Part shown: piece by piece, positions 1 through 8,097 of the stretch
How the letters are laid out: each line of letters opens with the position of its first letter
Numbering within the stretch: the first letter of the stretch is position 1
DNA from: Verrucomicrobiota bacterium
GTDB taxonomy: Bacteria; Chlamydiota; Chlamydiia; Chlamydiales; SM23-39
DNA: 64,000 nt
Direction of reading: 5' to 3'
Assembly: GCA_018239895.1 (NCBI GenBank)
Contig: JAFEGL010000033.1
Location: forward strand, 1-64,000
The notes under the pieces: generated by a model
What the model was told of the DNA's origin: nothing
The model's database searches: none
Seen by the model: the letters and a program-made list of their open reading frames with translations, nothing else
Translations under genes and position numbers: made by a program

Positions 1-95
1 CGTATCCTGTACTCTGGGTTAAAACAGGGAACAGGATACGCCGCGAAGCGCGGCTAATGATGTGGATGATGCAGAGCTTCGCCCTGCACCCCAGT
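1..95. repeat. Palindromic intergenic repeat, copy A
   Basis: Two inverted units lie side by side. The first is a hairpin with arms CGTATCCTGT (1-10) and ACAGGATACG (31-40), followed by the small palindrome CGCCGCGAAGCGCGGC. The second is a GC-rich unit ending in CTTCGCCCTGCACCCC. The 27 bases at 29-55 recur exactly at 22777-22803. It lies downstream of the Inc-like gene that ends at 109, where it could act as a terminator or mRNA-stabilising element. The window edge may cut it. Confidence 0.8.
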
Positions 96-108
96 CCGTT
101 TCCTAAGC

Positions 109-1248
109 TTATAGTTTGGTTGCTGCTAACTCTCTTTTCTGAGCGATCTCAGCGTTGAGGGTTTTTAATTCAGCAAGTCTTTGTCTGATCAGAGCGTCGA
201 TCGTCTTGAGCTGCTCTTGCCTCGCATGCAAGGTGTCGCCTAAGGCGCCGATGGCTTGGCTCGAGAGAGAGCCGGCTCCTTGCAGTTCGCTTTGAGCGCT
301 ATGGAGCGATGCGGTCTCCTGGTGGATGGTCTGCCCCACTTCGTGCATCTTGGCGAGCTGATCCTGGAGTGATTGCTTCTGTTGACTTAGCTTTGCCTCC
401 TCCTCAGCAAGCCTTTTTTCGATCGAATCTAACAGCTCGGCTCTCTTTTGCAATGCGGCGCTTTGGGTCTCCAATTTTCCCCTTTCAGCGGCTAAAGCTG
501 TCTCTGAGGAATGGAGTCCCTGATTGACCTGTTGGAGATCGGATAGCTCCGTTTTTTGCTTTTGCTGCTGTTCGGTCAGCTGTTGGAAAATCGCCTGGGA
601 GGCCTCTTTGCCCGCTTGGAGGTGCTGGGAAAGGGTTCCGATGTCCCCTTGAAACTCTTCATTGAGCGACTGGATCATCTGCTGCAGTTTGGTTTGGGTG
701 GTCGAAAGATCGGTTCCGGCTTGCTGAAACGCCCCTGTCGTCTTCCCCCATTCGAGAGTGTGGGTCAAAAACTGTTGGATCTCCTTTTGCAAGCCCGCAG
801 ACTCTCCTTTTAACGAAACGATGCTTTGTTCCAAGGCTCTATTTTGAGAACCCAACGTCTGAATCTGGCTCGTCAGTTCTTGGGATCTACGGTTCCATTG
901 TTGAAGGTCGGTTTGGAGCCGCTCCTCCTCGAGGTTCGCCTCATCCAAGAGATGTTGGAGGGTGCTTATGTCATTGTTCAGGGTCGAGATTTGCCTTTGG
1001 AAAGCCTGGTCGGCCTGGCGAAGCCGATCGGCCGCTTGTTTGAGGGCCATGTCGTTAGCCGACCCTTGGATCCCTAGATAAATCGACATGCCGCCTAGGA
1101 GAGCAAAGCCGACTGCAAGCCAGATTTGCCCTAAAAAAATCGCGGCGACTAGACCGGCGATGGCGATCGCGGTGGCGACAATCCCTACGATGAGGGGGGC
1201 ATTGCACGTGCAACATTTGGAGCACCGTTTGACTGGAGCGACTGACAT
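109..1248 (-). CDS. Inc-like membrane protein with long coiled coil
   Basis: The 379-aa protein has a short Cys-rich N-terminus (Cys at 9, 12, 13 and 15), then two closely spaced hydrophobic segments at about residues 18-40 and 43-62. The rest, from about 66 to the end, is an almost continuous coiled coil rich in Gln, Leu, Glu and Ala. A bilobed hydrophobic hairpin near one end with a cytosol-facing coiled coil is the layout of chlamydial inclusion membrane proteins such as IncA, which are type III secreted. No catalytic motif is visible. Its ATG overlaps the stop of the upstream gene (ATGA), so the two are translationally coupled. Sequence identity to a named Inc cannot be judged by eye; the Inc assignment is inferred from architecture. 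Confidence 0.65.
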   Translation of the reverse strand: MSVAPVKRCSKCCTCNAPLIVGIVATAIAIAGLVAAIFLGQIWLAVGFALLGGMSIYLGIQGSANDMALKQAADRLRQADQAFQRQISTLNNDISTLQHLLDEANLEEERLQTDLQQWNRRSQELTSQIQTLGSQNRALEQSIVSLKGESAGLQKEIQQFLTHTLEWGKTTGAFQQAGTDLSTTQTKLQQMIQSLNEEFQGDIGTLSQHLQAGKEASQAIFQQLTEQQQKQKTELSDLQQVNQGLHSSETALAAERGKLETQSAALQKRAELLDSIEKRLAEEEAKLSQQKQSLQDQLAKMHEVGQTIHQETASLHSAQSELQGAGSLSSQAIGALGDTLHARQEQLKTIDALIRQRLAELKTLNAEIAQKRELAATKL

Positions 1249-2372
1249 CAGGTACCTTGCGATTTCAGTTGTTCAGCGATCTCTCGATTCATAGCCTGTT
1301 CGTTTCGAATCGTCTCTTCGAGGCTCGCCTTCAACTCTTCCAATTGTTTCCGCTGGGTCTCGAGATCGGCCGTCTCGGCCTGGAGCGATTTCCTTGCCGT
1401 TTCGATTTCAGCAAAAAAGGCCTCTTTCTCTTTGAGAAACTCCTCTTTTTGCCGCTTGAAGTTTTCGAGATCAGAGTCGAGCCTCGAAGTTGTTGCAGCT
1501 AGAGAGTCGTCTGCCTGGTCGATCGAATGATCTACAGCGCGCAGCTCATTCACTTCCTGGGCTAGTTTTAGGTTGTCCTGTTGAAGAGCCTTTTCCCGCT
1601 CTTCTAAGGCGAGCGATTGCGATTGGAGGCTCTCGATATATTTTTTCATCGAATCGGCGAGCTGCTCGGCTACTTTTTGATTGGTTTGAATCTCCTGGTT
1701 CAGCTCATGCAGCTCTTGTTCGATTTTCGTTTTGAGTTGCTGGCCTGATTGATCGAGATTTTGGTTGAGCTGTCTCATCTGCGGAATTTGGGCAGAGACG
1801 GTCTGGATCGCCTTTCCCAGATCGGCGTTGTTTCTTTTCAATTCGGCCGTTCTCGCTTGGACAGCGGCTAGCAATTGCTTCATTGAATCGAGCTCGGTTT
1901 TGAGATTGAGATTCTCTTGTGATGTTTTGAGGATTTGCTCATTGAGCTCTCTTATATTCCCCTCGAGCTCTTCAATTCGTTTGCGCAAAGTTTGGACAGT
2001 TTGATCTAGGTTGCCGCTCTCGAGTTGAAGATGGTGGTCTATCTCGGCGACGGCAGCCGTTTGTCTTTGGACAGCGGCCGTGTCGGCGTCGATCCGACCG
2101 GTCAATCTCGCGACATCGGCGTATTTGTAAACCTGCCAGTGGGAATAGATGAGGACGACGGCGACAATCGCAAAAGCGATGGCGATGAGCTTATTTTGAT
2201 CGGAGGCGCCTGTGTCGATGGCCCCTGCTACGGCGACAAGCTCGCCGAAGAAGTTGGGGATGTAGATGATGTTTCTCCCGCACCAGGAGCTCTTTTTTGG
2301 AGCAGGGGATGGAGATGTTGATGCAATGGAAATCGCAACGGATCCCGGCGCTGGAGTGGAACCTGAAGACAT
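1248..2372 (-). CDS. Inc-like membrane protein with long coiled coil (paralogue)
   Basis: The 374-aa protein has a Ser/Pro-rich N-terminus, a hydrophobic region between about residues 33 and 78 (the second segment strongly so, IAIAFAIVAVVLIY), then a coiled coil from about 85 to the C-terminus. The layout matches the gene directly downstream, with which it forms a two-gene operon with a 4-bp ATGA overlap, so the pair probably arose by duplication and may form hetero-oligomers. A GAGG Shine-Dalgarno sits just before the start, and a near-perfect 37-bp palindrome lies 14 bases upstream of the start codon. It is most likely a secreted inclusion-membrane protein; a cell-envelope coiled-coil protein is the alternative. 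Confidence 0.6.
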   Translation of the reverse strand: MSSGSTPAPGSVAISIASTSPSPAPKKSSWCGRNIIYIPNFFGELVAVAGAIDTGASDQNKLIAIAFAIVAVVLIYSHWQVYKYADVARLTGRIDADTAAVQRQTAAVAEIDHHLQLESGNLDQTVQTLRKRIEELEGNIRELNEQILKTSQENLNLKTELDSMKQLLAAVQARTAELKRNNADLGKAIQTVSAQIPQMRQLNQNLDQSGQQLKTKIEQELHELNQEIQTNQKVAEQLADSMKKYIESLQSQSLALEEREKALQQDNLKLAQEVNELRAVDHSIDQADDSLAATTSRLDSDLENFKRQKEEFLKEKEAFFAEIETARKSLQAETADLETQRKQLEELKASLEETIRNEQAMNREIAEQLKSQGT

Positions 2373-2385
2373 GTTTGGACCTCAG

Positions 2386-2422
2386 TTAAAGAAATGTTTA
2401 TATGATATAAATATTTCTTTAA
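2386..2422. promoter_or_regulatory. 37-bp palindrome upstream of the Inc-like operon
   Basis: Arms of 18 bases (2386-2403 and 2405-2422) around a single central G match with one mismatch. The symmetry continues imperfectly outward to 2381-2426. It ends 14 bases before the start codon of the operon reading leftward. It could be a repressor operator or a leader-RNA hairpin next to the Shine-Dalgarno. Confidence 0.6.
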
Positions 2423-2544
2423 TGAGGCAAGGGGGATTTTTCGCCAGGCGGGCGTCGGTATAAAAAGAATTTTGATTTAATTTCATAATTCATTTACAAA
2501 TTACATGAGAGACAATGTCTCGATATTAATAGAAAGGAAATGCA

Positions 2545-2694
2545 ATGAGATACATACAATTAGATGAAAAGACAGAAGCTGCTCTTCGCGAAATCTGCAA
2601 CAAGTCCCTCGAGTTCCAAGGAAACGCCCCGCTCAACGAATGGGTCAACCGAACCTTGAGCCAAATTAAAGAGGGAAACCCTTCTGAGCAATAG
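2545..2694 (+). CDS. 49-aa hypothetical protein
   Basis: A short open frame starts at an ATG preceded by AGAAAGGAAA, a good Shine-Dalgarno at normal spacing, and ends in TAG. The product begins MRYIQLDEKT, is hydrophilic and mixed-charge, and has one Cys (18) and one Trp (33). It looks like a small helical protein; I recognise no family. It stands alone between the Inc-like operon and the exported glycan genes. The ribosome site and codon usage like its neighbours support a real gene. A regulator or antitoxin-like role is possible but not shown. Confidence 0.5.
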   Translation: MRYIQLDEKTEAALREICNKSLEFQGNAPLNEWVNRTLSQIKEGNPSEQ

Positions 2695-2767
2695 TCGTTC
2701 TGTCGTGAAATTTGAATTTTAATTTGCCATTTCTTTATACTTCCTAGCTCAAAAAAAGCACAGGAAT

Positions 2768-3610
2768 ATGAAGAAATGGTTCATGCTCGCCTTGGCGAGT
2801 GTTTTTCTTTGGAGTGCAGAGGCTGCTGAAATCCAATACGAGGGATTGCCTCTTTACTACTGGCAACAGCAAAAGTTCGTCAACTTCGGAGACTACCTCT
2901 CTTTAAAACTGGTTGAAAGGATCGTCGATTGCCCCGTGAAGGTCCATCGGAGAAATCCGCAGGTGAAGGTAAAGAAGTTGCTGGCGATCGGGTCGCTGAT
3001 GAGCTTCGCCTTGGATGACGATGTCATTTGGGGGACTGGGGTGAATGGTCGGCTTCTCGATCTTAAAGATTATCCTTTTAGCCGATTAGATGTCAGGGCG
3101 GTTCGGGGTCCTTTGACCCGAAAATTTCTGATGGACAATTTCGGGATCCCGGTTCCAGAAATCTATGGCGATCCCGCTCTGCTCGTTCCCCATTTCTTTC
3201 CCGAATTTCAGAGGAAAGAGAATCCGTCGTTCGACTACATCGTCGTCGTCCACTATTCAGAAGTCCACCTTTTCCCAAGAGAGCCTCACATCGTCTACGC
3301 TACCGATCCATGGGATCAGGTGATCGAAAGGATTTTGGATGCCAAGTTTGTGATCTCGACGGCGCTCCATGGACTCATTTTGGCCGAAGCGTTCGGCGTT
3401 CCAGCTCGGATGTTGAGGGTCACGGAGAATGAGCACCTCTTCAAATATCAAGATTACTACTTGGGGACTGGCCGATCGAATTTCCAATTCGCCACTTCGA
3501 TTGACGAGGCCTTGCGGCTGGGGGGAGAGCCCCCCTTTGTTTGCGATTTAGAAAAGCTCTTTTATTCTTTCCCCTTCGAGTTTTGGCCTAAGGCACAGAC
3601 GAGATTATAA
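2768..3610 (+). CDS. Exported polysaccharide pyruvyl transferase-like protein
   Basis: The 280-aa protein starts with a signal peptide (MKKWFMLALASVFLWSAEA, cleavage about residue 19). The mature part shows the order of motifs of the polysaccharide pyruvyl transferase family: NFGDYLSLKL near 38, a GSLM motif, IWGTGV, VRAVRGPLTR, YGDPALLVP, and the C-terminal STALHGLILAEAFGVP. Family members normally use phosphoenolpyruvate in the cytoplasm to add ketal pyruvate to sugars, so a signal peptide is odd and may mean a changed substrate or secretion to the host. An AGGA Shine-Dalgarno precedes the ATG. The next gene starts immediately after its stop, giving an apparent three-gene operon with two exported propeller proteins. 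Confidence 0.65.
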   Translation: MKKWFMLALASVFLWSAEAAEIQYEGLPLYYWQQQKFVNFGDYLSLKLVERIVDCPVKVHRRNPQVKVKKLLAIGSLMSFALDDDVIWGTGVNGRLLDLKDYPFSRLDVRAVRGPLTRKFLMDNFGIPVPEIYGDPALLVPHFFPEFQRKENPSFDYIVVVHYSEVHLFPREPHIVYATDPWDQVIERILDAKFVISTALHGLILAEAFGVPARMLRVTENEHLFKYQDYYLGTGRSNFQFATSIDEALRLGGEPPFVCDLEKLFYSFPFEFWPKAQTRL

Positions 3611-4693
3611 ATGTGGAAATGGTGTTTCTTGTTCTTCGCGCCCCTTTCTCTTTTCTCTTGGTTGGAAGGGGAGTATGAACTTTTTGATGAACCGGAAGAA
3701 GAAATTGTCGAAACTTTTGTCGATGCATATGGAACAAGGGTTGTCGACTTCGATGAGATGGATCAGGGGATTGTTCTCGAGACAAAGCAGATTGTGATTC
3801 CTGGATACCCCGATGCGTTCAACCCCTCGATCGTCCGATGGGGCGGTTCCCTCCTTTTGTCCTTCCGGATTTATAACTATGAGACGAAGACGGCCCATCA
3901 GACTGGATTGATCTGGCTGGATGAGGAGTTTAATCCGATAGGAGAGGTTCAATTATTGCAGATGCCGTTCTTTGATGAGAACTGCCGGATGAAAAGACAA
4001 GATCCGCGACTGTTCACGATCGGCGAGCGCCTTTTTGTCACATTCAACAATGTGCTGCAGGGGATTTCGAACCGAGAGGTGCGGCGTATGGTTTGGGCTG
4101 AGGTTTTTTATGATGATGGGGAGTTTTATGCTCTCGATTCAGAGGTGATCGCCGATTTTGAAGGGATCAAAGATTGGCGCTCGGAAAAGAATTGGGTCCC
4201 CTTCGATTATCAGGGAAAAGCCTATTTTGGATACACCCTGATCCCTCATAAAATCATGGATTCCGAGAACTGGAGCATCGCCGCTTCGACGAGGGGCGAT
4301 ATTCGCTGGGATTGGGGCGAACTCAGAGGGGGGACTCCGGCGCTGCTTGTCGACGGGAACTATCTCTCCTTTTTCCACTCTTCTTGTTCAGTGGCAAGCG
4401 TCCATTCAGGCGGGAGGAGAGTGCAGCATTTTTTCATGGGAGCCTACATTTTCTCAGGTTCATTTCCCTTTGAAATCCAGAAGATCAGCTCGGAGCCGAT
4501 TTTTGCCGATCGATTCTATCGGGGCGTCCCCCACAAAACGTGGAAACCGCTCCAAGTCATATTCCCGATGGGGTTCATCGCTGACGGCCCGCTGATTTGG
4601 CTCGTCTACGGCAGACAGGACCATGAGGTCTGGGTCGCAAAACTCTCAAAAGAAAAACTCTTCGAAAGCTTAACTCCGGTCAAGAACAAATGA
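3611..4693 (+). CDS. Exported GH130-like five-bladed propeller protein 1
   Basis: The 360-aa protein has a hydrophobic N-terminus (CFLFFAPLSLFSWLEGEY) that looks like a signal peptide. The mature part carries repeated propeller-blade motifs: GYPDAFNPSIVRW, QDPRLF, NWVPF, RGGTPALLVDG, FFHSSC, FMGAYIFSG and LVYGRQDHEVWVAKL. Their order recalls the five-bladed propeller of mannoside phosphorylases and mannosidases of GH130, where the DPR and late tyrosine/aspartate motifs line the active site. It starts at the base after the stop of the pyruvyl-transferase-like gene and overlaps its paralogue downstream by 4 bp. Substrate is unknown; a host or surface mannose-type glycan is plausible but inferred. 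The GH130 link is by motif resemblance only. Confidence 0.5.
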   Translation: MWKWCFLFFAPLSLFSWLEGEYELFDEPEEEIVETFVDAYGTRVVDFDEMDQGIVLETKQIVIPGYPDAFNPSIVRWGGSLLLSFRIYNYETKTAHQTGLIWLDEEFNPIGEVQLLQMPFFDENCRMKRQDPRLFTIGERLFVTFNNVLQGISNREVRRMVWAEVFYDDGEFYALDSEVIADFEGIKDWRSEKNWVPFDYQGKAYFGYTLIPHKIMDSENWSIAASTRGDIRWDWGELRGGTPALLVDGNYLSFFHSSCSVASVHSGGRRVQHFFMGAYIFSGSFPFEIQKISSEPIFADRFYRGVPHKTWKPLQVIFPMGFIADGPLIWLVYGRQDHEVWVAKLSKEKLFESLTPVKNK

Positions 4694-5715
4694 TGAGATT
4701 CATTTTCCTATTCTCCCTTTTTTTACGTCCCCTCTTCGCTCTCCTCGATTTAGAGGAAAACCCTCAAGATTTTATCTTGGAAATCAAAAAGATCGAGATC
4801 CCGGGGTATCCCGATGCGTTCAACCCGTCAATTTTTCGATGGGACGGGAGGCTTTTGATGAGCTTCCGGTTCATCCCGAACCCGAAAGATTCCTACACCT
4901 CCTATTTAGGGATCGTTTGGCTTCATGAGAATTTTGATCCCGATGGGCCGGTGCAGGTGTTGAATACCCGAGAGCCTGGCGATCCCGTCCCGTCCCGCGC
5001 TGAGGATGGGAGGATAGTCCAGGTGGGGGAAAAGCGCTATTTCGTCTACAGCGATAATACGGAGCCGAAGCTGAGCAAAGGGGGATTTAGAGTCTACATT
5101 TCGGAATTGAATCTGCTGAATGGGAAGTTCTTCTTGAGCGACATCGAATGTTTATCCCAATATCCTCACGAAAGCAGAGAGATCCGGGAAAAAAATTGGA
5201 CTCCGTTTGACTACAAGGGAAATTTGCTTTTGGCCTTCAGTCAAGTTCCCCACGAGATCTTCTGTCCAGTTTTCGGGACGGGAGAGTGTTTTACTGTGGA
5301 GAAAACTCCTACTAAAATCGATTGGGAATGGGGCGTTCCCCGCGGCGGATCGCCAGCCCTGCCGGTCGAAGGGGAGTACCTCTCGTTTTTTCATTCATCG
5401 ATCAAGATCGGGACGCTCCATTCCGATGGGAAGGCGATGCCCCATTATTTTATGGGCGTCTACACATTTTCAATGGAACCCCCTTTTGAGATCCTTCGGA
5501 TCAGCCCGAGGCCGATCGTCGGGAGGATGTTTTACCGAGGTCCAGTTCACAACAGATATTGGGGATCGGTCCGGGTGGTGTTTCCTTGCGGCTTCATCGA
5601 AGATGAAAAATACATCTGGGTCTCGTACGGGAGGCAAGATCACGAGCTTTGGATTGCCAAGCTCGATAAGAAGGGACTTTTAGACTCCCTCGTTCCCGTG
5701 GGTGGGGCGGGCTAG
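4690..5715 (+). CDS. Exported GH130-like five-bladed propeller protein 2
   Basis: This 341-aa paralogue of the preceding protein has a signal peptide (FLFSLFLRPLFALLDL) and the same ordered motifs: GYPDAFNPSIFRW, AEDGRIV in the place of the DPR motif, NWTPFDYKG, RGGSPALPVEG, FFHSSI, FMGVYTFS and VSYGRQDHELWIAKL. Loss of DPR in this copy versus its neighbour suggests the two have different activity or that this copy is a binding protein. It overlaps the upstream gene by 4 bp (ATGA). Its 3' end overlaps the convergent HMG-CoA reductase gene by 36 bp, leaving no room for a separate terminator. Confidence 0.5.
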   Translation: MMRFIFLFSLFLRPLFALLDLEENPQDFILEIKKIEIPGYPDAFNPSIFRWDGRLLMSFRFIPNPKDSYTSYLGIVWLHENFDPDGPVQVLNTREPGDPVPSRAEDGRIVQVGEKRYFVYSDNTEPKLSKGGFRVYISELNLLNGKFFLSDIECLSQYPHESREIREKNWTPFDYKGNLLLAFSQVPHEIFCPVFGTGECFTVEKTPTKIDWEWGVPRGGSPALPVEGEYLSFFHSSIKIGTLHSDGKAMPHYFMGVYTFSMEPPFEILRISPRPIVGRMFYRGPVHNRYWGSVRVVFPCGFIEDEKYIWVSYGRQDHELWIAKLDKKGLLDSLVPVGGAG

Positions 5716-6966
5716 CTTTTGGTGCGCTCTCGAAAAATGGTGGGCGCAGATCGCTCCCTGGATCGAGAGTTCTCCCGCTAAGATGAGCCCTGCGCAAACT
5801 TCGGCGAACGCGGCGGCGTGGCCGGAACCGCTAAAACCCAAAATCTTCAAGCAGGCTTGCTGCGAGGGGAGTTTTGTTCCGCCGCCGACAGTGCCGACCA
5901 TGATGTTGGGTAAAGTCACGCATGCGTATAAGTGGCCTTCCGTTGTCAGCTCGAGGCGGGTAATTCCGATCGCCGATTCGGCGACGCACGCCACGTCTTG
6001 TCCGCAGGCTAGATAGAGAGCGGCGAGGCCGTTCGCATAGTGGCCTTGTGTCCCGATACATCCGCTCAATACGCCGCCGATCGCTGAGATGCTCCAATAT
6101 TTGACCATAAGCTCTGGCGTCGTGTGGAGGTATTTTTCCACGAGTTCTTTTGGAAGGACGACTTCAGCCGTCACCTTTTTTCCGCGGACTGAATGGAATG
6201 ATTGGGTCGAGGCTTTTTTGTCGCCTGAAAGATTGGCCTCGATGAAGTAGTGGACCGGTTTGATGGGAGCGTTGGCTACAATGTAGGTGACGACAGCTTC
6301 TGTCGCGAAAGTGACCATGTTTTGGCCCGAAGCGTCGCCCGTTTTGTATTCGAAGATCAAATAAACGTGGTTTCCATCGACGTTGACCTTCATGTCCTGC
6401 ATCCGGCCGTGGTTCGTCGTCTTGTGCGCCTCTTCTTTGAACGTCTCGAGATTCTCGACGCACCATTTTACAAAGAGCCCCACTTCGGAGAGATTGTTGA
6501 AGATGAAACCGGGAGCTCGGCTGACCCCTTCGGAGAGGAGAATGCTCGAGCAGCCGCCCGCTTCGCTGATCAAAAGGGAACCTCGGTGATAGGATGCGAC
6601 AAGAGCGGCTTCCGATGTTGCGAGGGGTACATAATAGTCGCCCTGGGCGTGAAGGCCGTTGACTCGGAGAGGGCCGGCTAGGCCGACAGGCACTTTGACA
6701 GTCCCGATGAAGTTTTCAATATTTTTTTGATACGATTCTTTTAAATCGAGCGTTTGGGGATCGGCTAAAAGTTCCCGTTCTGCTTCGTTCAGCGGAGTCA
6801 GTCGGAACCGCTTCGTCAGGGCGATATCGGCGATAGAGGAGCCTCCTGGGACCCGGGGCGGAAGCTTCGTCACCTTTCTTTTGAGGCGGGAAGCGAGCGA
6901 GCGGGCGCTGGAGTCCTTGAATAAATTATTTATGTATCTTTTACTGAAGATATAACTTTTTGCCAT
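5680..6966 (-). CDS. Hydroxymethylglutaryl-CoA reductase
   Basis: The 428-aa protein reduces HMG-CoA to mevalonate (or the reverse in degradative enzymes). Visible family motifs are ENFIGTVKVPVGLAGPL (84-100), ATSEAALVAS with candidate catalytic Glu119, TGDASGQNMV (209-218, replacing the DAMGMN cofactor loop), GDKKAS with candidate Lys250, GQDVACVAES with candidate Asp324, TVGGGT (359-364), and a C-terminal His pair (409/410). Length is right for the catalytic domain without a membrane anchor, close to class I. Most Chlamydiota are known for the methylerythritol-phosphate route, so a stand-alone reductase is unexpected, and no other mevalonate-pathway gene is in the window. It may feed on host intermediates or be horizontally acquired. 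The family call is firm; the physiological role is open. Confidence 0.93.
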   Translation of the reverse strand: MAKSYIFSKRYINNLFKDSSARSLASRLKRKVTKLPPRVPGGSSIADIALTKRFRLTPLNEAERELLADPQTLDLKESYQKNIENFIGTVKVPVGLAGPLRVNGLHAQGDYYVPLATSEAALVASYHRGSLLISEAGGCSSILLSEGVSRAPGFIFNNLSEVGLFVKWCVENLETFKEEAHKTTNHGRMQDMKVNVDGNHVYLIFEYKTGDASGQNMVTFATEAVVTYIVANAPIKPVHYFIEANLSGDKKASTQSFHSVRGKKVTAEVVLPKELVEKYLHTTPELMVKYWSISAIGGVLSGCIGTQGHYANGLAALYLACGQDVACVAESAIGITRLELTTEGHLYACVTLPNIMVGTVGGGTKLPSQQACLKILGFSGSGHAAAFAEVCAGLILAGELSIQGAICAHHFSRAHQKLARPTHGNEGV

Positions 6967-7048
6967 AAATACGCTTTAATTTTCTTATATTACAGCTTAA
7001 TTTGAGTTAAAAATCAAATCAATAAAAGGTAATGAAATAATGATAATT

Positions 7049-7543
7049 TTATTCGAGGGAATAGTCGATCGTAGAGAAATCTTGAGGTAAGGAATTTCTT
7101 TTGATTTGGGCAAGCCTCTCGCGGGCGCGGAGATTCCCTTCGACTCTTAAAGCGTCATCGATAGGGGGAGGGGCTCGGTACTCCATTTCTTTCTCATGGG
7201 CCATTTTAGAGACGTAGAGGGCGATGAGGCCAATAGATATGGGAATTGCGATGTAAGGGGCAAATACAAAGGCGGCTAGGCAGATGCAGCCGAGCATAGC
7301 GGCAAGGGAGATCAAGAGGGTTATCTGGGCGATCAGCTTGATGTTAGACCATATACGGGCCGATTTGAGCCGAGCTGCATCTACGGGGGCGATTCGATTG
7401 GACTCTAAGGGGCTTGTTGATGGTGAGGGACTTGCGAGGGAGCGGGCCGCTTCGACTGTTTTGAGTTGGGAGTTGGAGAGGGGAGTCCCTTCAGGCCTTG
7501 CAGATTTTCTAGGGTAAAACCCTTCTATGCCTCTAATTGACAT
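7049..7543 (-). CDS. Small Inc-like bilobed membrane protein
   Basis: The 164-aa protein has a Ser/Pro-rich N-terminal 65 residues, then one long hydrophobic stretch at about 69-110 that reads as two transmembrane helices with a tight turn (LGCICLAAFVFAPYIAIPIS), and a charged C-terminal tail. A bilobed hydrophobic domain flanked by polar cytosolic tails is typical of chlamydial Inc proteins. No enzyme motif is seen. The gene is monocistronic; the leftward neighbour is about 80 bases away. A generic small membrane protein is the alternative. Confidence 0.5.
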   Translation of the reverse strand: MSIRGIEGFYPRKSARPEGTPLSNSQLKTVEAARSLASPSPSTSPLESNRIAPVDAARLKSARIWSNIKLIAQITLLISLAAMLGCICLAAFVFAPYIAIPISIGLIALYVSKMAHEKEMEYRAPPPIDDALRVEGNLRARERLAQIKRNSLPQDFSTIDYSLE

Positions 7544-7578
7544 CTATTAACACTCAGGAATGATAACTTTATTATATC

Positions 7579-7616
7579 AAAAAACTTAGTTAATTTAAAG
7601 CTTAATTAAGTTTTTT
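7579..7616. terminator. AT-rich bidirectional terminator-like hairpin
   Basis: AAAAAACTTA (7579-7588) and TAAGTTTTTT (7607-7616) form a stem flanked by A- and T-runs. It overlaps the stop codon of the 95-aa gene on the minus strand and could end transcription from that side. Confidence 0.45.
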
Positions 7617-7902
7617 ACGGATTTGAAGCGGCTAGGAGGTAGCCCCCCACCCCACCAGCTATGATTGCCGCTATGACATAGGTCCATCGGGCGCAGGGTG
7701 AGCAGCCATATTTGATGCAGGTATAGCATCGGTCTTCGGGCTGTCCCGGCTTATTCATCATGGTTCCTATAAGTCGGATTGCTGTTTCCATGGAATCCTC
7801 CGAATCGGATCTGGATCTGACCTGGACGTGGTATAAGGGGTGCATTTCGGTGGTCGGATCTGGATATGTGCTGCTGTGGGGATTGTAGGCGACAGAGTGC
7901 AT
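7615..7902 (-). CDS. 95-aa protein with C-terminal membrane anchor
   Basis: The protein has a polar N-terminal half, a Cys cluster at about residues 59-69 (CYTCIKYGCSPC) that could bind metal or be lipidated, and one C-terminal transmembrane segment (YVIAAIIAGGVGGYLLAA) ending a few residues from the stop, a tail-anchored layout. I recognise no family. The four spaced cysteines right before the membrane helix are the notable feature. The start is the ATG at 7902, preceded by an AGGTAAGGT stretch that can serve as ribosome site. A terminator-like hairpin overlaps its stop. Confidence 0.45.
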   Translation of the reverse strand: MHSVAYNPHSSTYPDPTTEMHPLYHVQVRSRSDSEDSMETAIRLIGTMMNKPGQPEDRCYTCIKYGCSPCARWTYVIAAIIAGGVGGYLLAASNP

Positions 7903-8097
7903 ACCTTACCTGCTTGTTTGAGAGAGTTTAAATATTAACATCAAAATCGGTTTAAAAGGAATAGAAGGACCCTGCACAGATCGAAATGAGGCCCGCAGAA
8001 GTAGAGAATCGCCCCTTATTTCCTTCGAAAATTGAAAGAGAATAATAGCTTATTTCAAGAAACGAAAAGATTCTGTTTAAAAGCTCCTTTCTCAATT

